20,376 nucleotides of DNA from Candidatus Auribacterota bacterium. GTDB lineage: Bacteria; Auribacterota; JAFGBW01. A model generated the notes under the pieces. The model had not been told where the DNA came from. It ran no database searches and saw only the letters and a list, made by a program, of their open reading frames with translations. The translations under genes were made by a program, and so were the position numbers. Shown one piece after another: positions 14,337 to 20,376 of the stretch. How positions within the stretch are numbered: the stretch's first letter is position 1; each line of letters opens with the position of its first letter. Where the stretch lies: contig JAFGBW010000163.1 in the NCBI GenBank assembly GCA_016932965.1, positions 1 through 20,376 on the forward strand. The letters are read 5' to 3'.

Positions 14337-15892
14337 TTTTTCATTTCACTCAAGTCACTCAAGACTTTATCGGCAATCGTCTCCAGGGATTCATAAGTCA
14401 GATTGTCAGACATGGGAACGACCTGATTTTTCGGGTGATCCTGACAGATCTTTTTCAAGTTATTCCATGAAAGCCTGCTTTGCTGGACTTGCCCCATATC
14501 TTTATACAGATTAGCCAGATGAAAATAGGTCAAGGCGTGCTGCGGATGGATATAGATGACTTTTTGAAAAGTCTGAATGGCCTTGTTATTTTCATGGAGT
14601 TTCATGTGTAAAATACCCTTCAAATAATAGGCCTCCAGAAAAAGATTATCGGTTTCAATGAGATATTCCAATGACCCTATGGCTTCTTTATACTTTCCCT
14701 GGTTACTCAAAATGGTTGCCTTGGCATAGGAAGCAATCAGGTAGTTACGATCTTTCTGTATGATTTCATCGAAACATTTTAAAGCCGTATCATAATCTTT
14801 CTTCTCATAAGCAAGCACCCCTTCATGATAAAGAGTATCGATTTTTAAGTAGGCATCCAAGTCCACTGTTTCATAAAGAGATTCTTTTGATTTACTCTCT
14901 GGAACGGATTGGAGACCAAAAAGATTCTTTGCTGTGGAAGGATGAGTCTCTGAAGAAGAAACCGGTTCTAAACTCAAATCTGGAATAGAAACAGGCAGGT
15001 CCACTTCCTTCCCCCTGCCTTTCCAGGAAGTATCTTTTTGATAAATAAAGGCTTTTGGGAAATCAATGATCTTGAATTTATCCGAACATTGCCATAATGT
15101 TTCGGAATGTCCTAAAAACAAGAACCCGCCGTCTCTCAACGTATCATAAAAATTTTGCACGACTTTTTTAGTGGTCTCTCTGTCGAAATAAATCATCACA
15201 TTTCTGCAAAAGATCACATCCACATCAATCATAGCTGGCAAACAATATTGATCCCTGATGAGATTATGATGCTGGAAGTCTACAAATTTTCGTATAAAAT
15301 TTTTTACACGAAATTTTCCTGATTCAAACACATCAAAATATTTTTCCAAAATAATGGGCTCCAAATGACGTTGGGATCTCATGGGACTATAAATCCCCTC
15401 CAGTGCTTTCTGAACCACATTCCGGTTGACATCTGTACCCAGTATTTGAATGTTCCAGGTCAAGGGGACAGGCAACGTTTCCCATAAAATAAAGGCATTG
15501 GTATACACTTCTTCACCTGTGGAACTGCCAGCACTCCAGATTTTTATCGTGTTACTCTCATGTAATCTTTTATATTTGACCAGTTCCGGAATAACATATT
15601 CCTTGAAGACTTCCAACTGGGGGATATTTCTGAAAAAATGAGTCTCACCGATTGTCACCTCTTCCATCAACTGCTGAAAAAGCTTCTTACCTGGAATCGT
15701 ATCCTTCAGGTAATGGTAAAAATCCTCATAAGTGTCATAAGGGGATTTTTTCAAAAATTTTAAAAGAATTTCCCTGAAATATTCGCTCCGGTTTTCGGAA
15801 AAATAAAAGCCGTATTGTTGAACAAGAAGTTCCTGAAACAACTTGTAATAACTCGCCTTAAAACGAATAAGATTGACTAACTCAGCTTTCAC
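14333..15892 (-). CDS. cheR: CheR chemoreceptor methyltransferase with C-terminal TPR repeats
   Basis: The 519-residue protein fuses a CheR domain (about 5-287) to tetratricopeptide repeats (about 351-487). CheR uses S-adenosylmethionine to methylate glutamates on chemoreceptors, setting adaptation. The N-terminal helices include VTIGETHFFRN, close to the family T-x-x-E-T-x-F-F-R. The SAM site reads WSAGSSTGEEVYTNA (119-133), LGTDVN (151-156) and FCRNVMIYFD (228-237). Canonical CheR has GCSTGEEPYS, so Cys is replaced by Ser and Pro-Tyr by Val-Tyr here. TPR units such as AYEKKDYDTALKCFDEII probably bind a partner and localise the enzyme. A Ser/Thr/Glu-rich linker joins the halves. It starts with GTG, which overlaps the stop of the CheY-like gene, and ends by overlapping pilB. 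TPR-CheR fusions are known in delta-proteobacterial and related chemosensory systems. Confidence 0.92.
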   Translation of the reverse strand: MKAELVNLIRFKASYYKLFQELLVQQYGFYFSENRSEYFREILLKFLKKSPYDTYEDFYHYLKDTIPGKKLFQQLMEEVTIGETHFFRNIPQLEVFKEYVIPELVKYKRLHESNTIKIWSAGSSTGEEVYTNAFILWETLPVPLTWNIQILGTDVNRNVVQKALEGIYSPMRSQRHLEPIILEKYFDVFESGKFRVKNFIRKFVDFQHHNLIRDQYCLPAMIDVDVIFCRNVMIYFDRETTKKVVQNFYDTLRDGGFLFLGHSETLWQCSDKFKIIDFPKAFIYQKDTSWKGRGKEVDLPVSIPDLSLEPVSSSETHPSTAKNLFGLQSVPESKSKESLYETVDLDAYLKIDTLYHEGVLAYEKKDYDTALKCFDEIIQKDRNYLIASYAKATILSNQGKYKEAIGSLEYLIETDNLFLEAYYLKGILHMKLHENNKAIQTFQKVIYIHPQHALTYFHLANLYKDMGQVQQSRLSWNNLKKICQDHPKNQVVPMSDNLTYESLETIADKVLSDLSEMKK

Positions 15893-16260
15893 TTTTTCTT
15901 TTTTAACAATTCTTCCACTTTATTCAGAACGACTTCCGCATCCAAATCCTTGGTCATATAAAGATCAGCGCCTGTTTCAAGGCTCATGGTTTTGGAATCC
16001 TCACCTACTTTTGCGGTAAACATGATGATTTTAATATGAGAATAAGCGGCATCCATTTTCAACATATTGCAGACTTCATAACCATTCAATTTCGGGAGCA
16101 TGATGTCCAGAAGAATGAGATCAGGAACGTGTTTTTTAGCCATCGACAATCCTGTTTCCCCGTCCTCAGCCGTTAAAATTTCATGTCCTTTACCTTTGAG
16201 AAAGACTTCCAGTGTCTTTGTGATCGTCAAACTATCGTCAATGATGAGAATTTTAGCCAT
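15889..16260 (-). CDS. CheY-like single-domain response regulator
   Basis: The 123-residue receiver has the acidic pair Asp8-Asp9, phosphoacceptor Asp52 in LILLDIMLPKLNGYEV, Thr82 in IMFTAK and Lys104 in LYMTKDL. There is no output domain, so it probably carries the CheA signal to the motor or another target, which with PilB next door could be the pilus. IMLPKLNG, not the MPxMDG of E. coli CheY, is the PilG/PilH- or PleD-type loop. The start at 16260 (MAKILIIDDS) is chosen over 16269. AAGGA lies about 10 bases before it, but only a base or two before the earlier ATG. The gene overlaps the end of cheW by 8 bases and its stop overlaps the GTG of cheR by 3. Confidence 0.9.
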   Translation of the reverse strand: MAKILIIDDSLTITKTLEVFLKGKGHEILTAEDGETGLSMAKKHVPDLILLDIMLPKLNGYEVCNMLKMDAAYSHIKIIMFTAKVGEDSKTMSLETGADLYMTKDLDAEVVLNKVEELLKKKK

Positions 16261-16756
16261 GGGATTCATTTCCTTTCGAAATTGACTGTTGGTTCAGACT
16301 CTTGAGTTGATCCATGGAGAGAATTTTTTCTAAATTCAGCAAAGTGATGATTCTTTCATCCAATTTGGCAATGCCAACCAAACAATGATGCGGAATTTGT
16401 GCGTGAAGAATCGGAGGGATGGGATCGATCAGGGATCGATTAATTTTTAAAACCTCACGAACCCGGTCCACAATCAAGCCAATGATCATCTTCTGCATTC
16501 GAACAACCATGATGCGGGTTTCTTCCGTATTGGCAACGGAAAAATCGAATTGTTTTCTTAAATCAATCACACAAATGATATTGCCTCTTAAGTTAATAAC
16601 ACCTGCAATAAACGAAGGGGCATTGGGAATGGAAACCACTTCAGTAAGTTTGATCACCTCTTTCGTCGAGGTAACAGGAATCCCGTACTCCTTCCTGTTT
16701 AATTCAAACACCACCATTTCGATTCTCCTGTCTTTTTGTGTCTGGGACTGTTCCAT
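16253..16756 (-). CDS. cheW: chemotaxis coupling protein CheW
   Basis: CheW links receptors to the CheA kinase. The 167-residue protein has one CheW domain covering nearly its full length: VVFELNRKEYGIPVTSTKEVIKL, then IPNAPSFIAGVINLRGNIICVIDLRKQF, and a second subdomain with IGLIVDRVREVLKI and the ending GIAKLDERIITLLNLEKIL. The GVINLRGNIICVIDL motif, with its conserved Arg, is the receptor/kinase contact of the family. A polar tail of about 20 residues is extra. It starts 4 bases after the cheB stop, with GTGAT-type pairing sequence just upstream of the ATG, and overlaps the start of the CheY-like gene. As the only free CheW in view, it would serve the CheA next door. Confidence 0.95.
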   Translation of the reverse strand: MEQSQTQKDRRIEMVVFELNRKEYGIPVTSTKEVIKLTEVVSIPNAPSFIAGVINLRGNIICVIDLRKQFDFSVANTEETRIMVVRMQKMIIGLIVDRVREVLKINRSLIDPIPPILHAQIPHHCLVGIAKLDERIITLLNLEKILSMDQLKSLNQQSISKGNESHG

Positions 16757-16760
16757 AGTA

Positions 16761-17828
16761 TCACTTTCTCATGGCGATATTTTTTAAACGTATGATTTCA
16801 TCTGCAATTTCAAAACTGGATGAAACGGACGTGACTATGCCGGCATCGATACACGCTTTGGGCATCCCAAACACAACACAAGATTCTTCATCCTGCGCGA
16901 TGATGGGAGCAAATTTTTTCCGCATTTCCATCAGCCCCTCCAGTCCATCATTCCCCATTCCAGATAAAATCACACCAAGGCATTTGTTCCCGGCGACTTC
17001 CGCAAAAGAAGAAAACAAGACATTGGCTGACGGCCGATGACCTTTATAAGGAGGGGTTCGGCTAATCACAATCCTTCCACCCTTAGAGATTGTCATATGA
17101 CCATCTCCAGGCGCAACAAAAATTTGATTCTTTGCCAATAAGTCTCCACTTTTCGCTACTTTGACATCACGGTTACTTTCTGATGCAAGCCATTCAGCAA
17201 ATCCTTCAGTAAAGGAAGGAACAATATGCTGAATGATCAGCATGCAAAAATCGAGTATTTCGGGCAGTTTCTTCAATAACATCATGATAGCAGGAGGTCC
17301 CCCGGTGGAAGCGGCGACTCCCACAACAAATACATCAAAAGTTCCGTTAGAATGAACCCCCCTAATCATGGGAAATCCGACCTTTTCGAGCCTGCCCATG
17401 GGGTGAGAAATCACCTTAACCTTGGATAAAAGACGCACTTTTTCCAGAAGCTGCGTTTCAAAATCAACGTCTCTTTCGAATTTTTCAATCTTTCCCTTTT
17501 CAATCATATCCAGGGCGCCATAATACATAGCATTAAAAGTGAGATTGGTTTCAGTTAAATAGGAAGCCGAACTCACGACCAAAATCGGGGTGGGAGTAAA
17601 AGCCATGATCTGCTTTGTTGCCTCATATCCGTTGATCTTTGGCAGATTGATATCCATGGTAATTAAATCCGGCTTCATTTGCTGCGTCATAGAAACCGCC
17701 TGCTCACCGTCTTTGGCAATCCCGATCACCTCAATATCATCTGTCTTGTTCAAAATCCCTGCAATGATTCTGGCAATGACAGACGAATCCTCCACAACCA
17801 ATACACGAATGGTTTTTGCTGAATTCAT
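16761..17828 (-). CDS. cheB: chemotaxis response regulator protein-glutamate methylesterase/deamidase CheB
   Basis: CheB removes receptor methyl groups and deamidates receptor glutamines, opposing CheR. The 355-residue protein has a receiver (residues 5-125; acidic Glu13/Asp14, phospho-Asp59 in LITMDINLPKINGYEA), a short linker and the methylesterase domain (about 165-350). The catalytic triad is visible: Ser174 in VAASTGGPPA, His201 in IIQHIVP and Asp294 in ILSGMGNDG. VAPGDGHM (239-245) and HRPSANVLF are typical. Phosphorylation by CheA would activate it. The ATG at 17828 has AGGA before it, and only 10 bases separate it from the cheA stop. Length and domain order are normal. Its presence beside CheR indicates methylation-based adaptation. 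Confidence 0.97.
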   Translation of the reverse strand: MNSAKTIRVLVVEDSSVIARIIAGILNKTDDIEVIGIAKDGEQAVSMTQQMKPDLITMDINLPKINGYEATKQIMAFTPTPILVVSSASYLTETNLTFNAMYYGALDMIEKGKIEKFERDVDFETQLLEKVRLLSKVKVISHPMGRLEKVGFPMIRGVHSNGTFDVFVVGVAASTGGPPAIMMLLKKLPEILDFCMLIIQHIVPSFTEGFAEWLASESNRDVKVAKSGDLLAKNQIFVAPGDGHMTISKGGRIVISRTPPYKGHRPSANVLFSSFAEVAGNKCLGVILSGMGNDGLEGLMEMRKKFAPIIAQDEESCVVFGMPKACIDAGIVTSVSSSFEIADEIIRLKNIAMRK

Positions 17829-17838
17829 GGCTGTCCTG

Positions 17839-20358
17839 TTACCCTATTAATCTCTTGATTGTTTCGATCAGAATTGTCTGGTCAAAGGCGCTTTTAACGA
17901 TATATGCCTGGGCTCCCACTTCAATTCCACGTCTTTTTTCTTCCTCCCTGTCAAGGGAAGTCACAATGATGCATATCAATTCCTTCAATTTCGGATTATG
18001 CCGAATATTTTGACACAATTCAAAACCATCCATCTTGGGCATTTGTATATCACAAAGCAGAAGATCATATTGGTCGGATTGCACTTTATTCAGCGCATCC
18101 AATCCATCCACAGCAGTATCCACGTAATAACCATGAGACTCTAAAATGGAACGTTCCAATTCACGAGTGGTAAGAGAATCTTCTGCAATCAAAATGCGTT
18201 TTTTGATCCCTCTTTCCTCCTTCATCTGAACGGAAGGGTCTATTCTTCTCACATGGGTCATTTTAGAAGATTCAAATAGATCCAGGATATCCAGAATCAC
18301 AATCACCTGGCCGTTTCCCATGACTGTGGCTCCACTGACATTTTTCAGTTTTCCGAAATTTTCATCCAGGCTTTTGATGAAAATCTCCTGTTCTCCGATG
18401 ATTTCATCCACCTCCAAACCAAGATATTTTTCCATAGAATTGATGATCACGATAAAAACCGAACTCCCATTCTTTTTTCCATCCTGATCATGCACATTCC
18501 GGACAGACACATTCAACATGTCTTTCAACGAGACAACAGATATCGTTCGGTTTCTGAGACGGATGGCAGAACGGTTTTCAATGGAAAAAATCTCTTTTCT
18601 GTCTATGACAATCGATTCTTCAACGGAGAGAAGAGGAATGGCAAAAATTTCACTTTCACAACGCACTAAAAGTGATTGTATGATGGCTACCGTAAGCGGA
18701 AGCTGTAATATAAACTTGGTTCCCTTGTTGACGTCCGTGATAATGGAAACAGAACCTTTTAAATTTTCAATATCCGTTTTGACCACATCCAGCCCCACCC
18801 CCCTGCCGGAAATATCCGTAATAATGGGAGCCGTGCTGAATCCCGGATAAAACAGGAAATTCATTATTTCGCCATCAGATAAATTGGAGATCTCATTGAT
18901 GGAAACCAGCCCTTTTCTGACAGCGACTTCCTTCACTTTTTCCAGTTGAATCCCTCTCCCGTCATCTTCGACTTCAATGATGACATTTCCACTCTTATGA
19001 TACGCTTTTAAATGAATCACTCCTTTCGGATTCTTTCCCAGGAGCCTTCTTTCCTCGGGCAATTCAAGTCCATGATCTACGGAATTTCTGAGGAGATGGA
19101 TCAAGGAACTCTTAATGGATTCCAGAACTTTTTTATCCAGTTCTGTTTCCTCTCCCGAGATGCTGACATCCACCTTCTTCCCCTGGGCAACCGCGATATC
19201 CCTGACCAATCTCGGCATGGTCTCAAAAAGAGTTCCTACCGGCAGCATCCGGATCTGTTTCATCCTCAACTGCAATTCATCAATGATAGGATCCAGTTGC
19301 GATACCTCACCTGATATTCCGTCAAATAATACACCTGCTTCATCTCTGAGTCTTAAAATATCATTAGACACATCCTGCAATGAAAGACGGTATTCATTCA
19401 ATACTGACATATCCTGAAAGACCGGATGATTAGCAACATTCACGATAAGATCCGAAACTTTCTTATAGGCAAGCCGGGAGAGCTTGATCAGGCGTCTCAA
19501 TGAGGAAATCTTCTGGTTGGAATTGATTTTATTGATGACCATTTCTCCGACCAGATTCAACAATTTATTGATCTTGGTGATAGGAACCTTGATATACTCT
19601 TCCAGTTCCGTGCTTTTGGTTTTAGTATAGCTGGCCTTTTCTTCCTGTGATCCTGAATTGAGGTTTACCGATTCATGGGAATCTTGCTGAGAAGAATAAC
19701 TTTCCAAAGGCACGTTTAAAAGGCCCTTTTCCTCGAGTTCTTTCTTCACTTCATCAAAAGTCAACTCATGCTCGTCAGCATTGGCCATTTCTTTTGGAGA
19801 AATGAAATCCTCGGTAAGTTGCTGAACAGAAGAAAGTTCCTCTGAAAATAAATCCGATGCGGCTTTTTGCTCTTTTGAAGATTTTTTGCGTTTGAGAGTT
19901 TTATCAGAGGAAGGAGGAGGGGTACTCTTTTTTACTTTATCTTTTCCAGTTTTTTTTTTTTGTTTTGCCAGATAACTGGCTAAAATATTCTTTAATTTGT
20001 TAACCATTTCCTGCCAGGGGACCGTAACGGGTTTTGCTGCAATCACTTCTTCCAGAACATTTGTGATGACATCCAGACTTTCAAATAACAGGGTGGAAAG
20101 CTCTTCATCCAGCATCAGCTGTTTATTATGGATGGCCCCGAAAATATCTTCAATGCAATGGGATACCTCTTTGATCTCCTCAAATCCCATCATGCGTGCC
20201 GCCCCTTTGAGAGTATGTCCTTCCCTAAACATTTCCTCAATCAATGCTGCATCTTCCGGATTCTTTTCGAGAGCCAGGAGACCTTCATTCAACTTCTGCA
20301 AATGATCCTTGGCTTCGTCATGAAAGGTAGAAAGGAATTCAGACCGGTCAAAAGCCAT
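17839..20358 (-). CDS. cheA: hybrid chemotaxis histidine kinase CheA with C-terminal receiver
   Basis: The 839-residue kinase reads signals from receptors through CheW. Its domains are Hpt (about 5-105, phospho-His48 in EMFREGHTLKGAARMMGF) and a long Lys/Ser/Glu-rich linker (about 130-255) with no clear P2 domain. Then come the dimerization helices (about 255-365, starting VPITKINKLLNLVGEMV) and the ATPase domain with N-box HLLRNSVDHG (421-430), DDGRG (465-469) and DISGRGVGLD (515-524). A CheW-like regulatory domain (about 555-700) and a receiver (720-838, phospho-Asp770 in LLLCDIQMPKMDG) end the protein. Fused receivers are typical of CheA hybrids in Pil-Chp, FrzE and similar alternative systems. 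The ATG at 20358 follows a purine-rich GAAGAGAGATGA stretch. This is the first gene of the operon in the window; 18 further bases reach the edge, and no receptor gene is seen. Confidence 0.95.
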   Translation of the reverse strand: MAFDRSEFLSTFHDEAKDHLQKLNEGLLALEKNPEDAALIEEMFREGHTLKGAARMMGFEEIKEVSHCIEDIFGAIHNKQLMLDEELSTLLFESLDVITNVLEEVIAAKPVTVPWQEMVNKLKNILASYLAKQKKKTGKDKVKKSTPPPSSDKTLKRKKSSKEQKAASDLFSEELSSVQQLTEDFISPKEMANADEHELTFDEVKKELEEKGLLNVPLESYSSQQDSHESVNLNSGSQEEKASYTKTKSTELEEYIKVPITKINKLLNLVGEMVINKINSNQKISSLRRLIKLSRLAYKKVSDLIVNVANHPVFQDMSVLNEYRLSLQDVSNDILRLRDEAGVLFDGISGEVSQLDPIIDELQLRMKQIRMLPVGTLFETMPRLVRDIAVAQGKKVDVSISGEETELDKKVLESIKSSLIHLLRNSVDHGLELPEERRLLGKNPKGVIHLKAYHKSGNVIIEVEDDGRGIQLEKVKEVAVRKGLVSINEISNLSDGEIMNFLFYPGFSTAPIITDISGRGVGLDVVKTDIENLKGSVSIITDVNKGTKFILQLPLTVAIIQSLLVRCESEIFAIPLLSVEESIVIDRKEIFSIENRSAIRLRNRTISVVSLKDMLNVSVRNVHDQDGKKNGSSVFIVIINSMEKYLGLEVDEIIGEQEIFIKSLDENFGKLKNVSGATVMGNGQVIVILDILDLFESSKMTHVRRIDPSVQMKEERGIKKRILIAEDSLTTRELERSILESHGYYVDTAVDGLDALNKVQSDQYDLLLCDIQMPKMDGFELCQNIRHNPKLKELICIIVTSLDREEEKRRGIEVGAQAYIVKSAFDQTILIETIKRLIG

Positions 20359-20376
20359 GGATCATCTCTCTTCCAA

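Overview
All supportable genes in this window lie on the minus strand, so they are transcribed from high to low coordinates. The DNA is AT-rich by eye. The outer-membrane-related genes (TonB-ExbB-ExbD, a SurA-like exported chaperone/isomerase, type IV pilus assembly proteins) point to a Gram-negative-type bacterium with a double membrane. Gene content does not fix the phylum. The mixture of dnaN-recF-dciA, a TPR-CheR joined to pilus genes, a SPASM radical SAM enzyme and intergenic repeats built on a TTCGTG motif would suit an uncultured environmental lineage such as Omnitrophota or a deltaproteobacterial relative, but that is only a guess.

Layout in transcription order. (1) 20358-14333: a chemotaxis operon, cheA (with fused receiver) - cheB - cheW - cheY-like - cheR (with TPR tail). 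(2) 14336-11133: pilB and pilC, type IV pilus/type II secretion-type assembly ATPase and inner-membrane platform. pilB overlaps cheR by four bases, so the sensory module and the pilus motor probably share an mRNA. A 315-base gap between pilB and pilC holds a ~97-bp imperfect palindrome. (3) 10919-6303: dnaN - recF - dciA (DUF721) - SurA-like PPIase - UDP-glucuronate decarboxylase, tightly packed, behind a plausible sigma70-type promoter. dnaA and gyrB, common neighbours of dnaN-recF, are absent. (4) 6168-5830: a small exported YHS/TRASH-type Cys protein, followed by a strong intrinsic terminator. (5) 5643-4570: a radical SAM/SPASM enzyme with a run of eight Cs just after its start codon. (6) 4495-1: an aldo/keto reductase, a stand-alone receiver protein, xseA, and a TonB-like protein, ExbB and ExbD set. 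ExbD runs off the left edge.

The genes form several working units. CheA, CheW, CheR, CheB and the CheY-like receiver make a complete signalling core that lacks only the receptor, and its output may be pilus-based motility. TonB-ExbB-ExbD would form an inner-membrane energy-transducing complex. DnaN, RecF and DciA serve replication and repair. I saw no tRNA, rRNA, CRISPR array, insertion sequence or prophage gene. I found no clearly novel system. The best candidates for follow-up are the che-pil coupling, the orphan SPASM radical SAM enzyme with its C8 tract and leader hairpin, and the intergenic palindrome.
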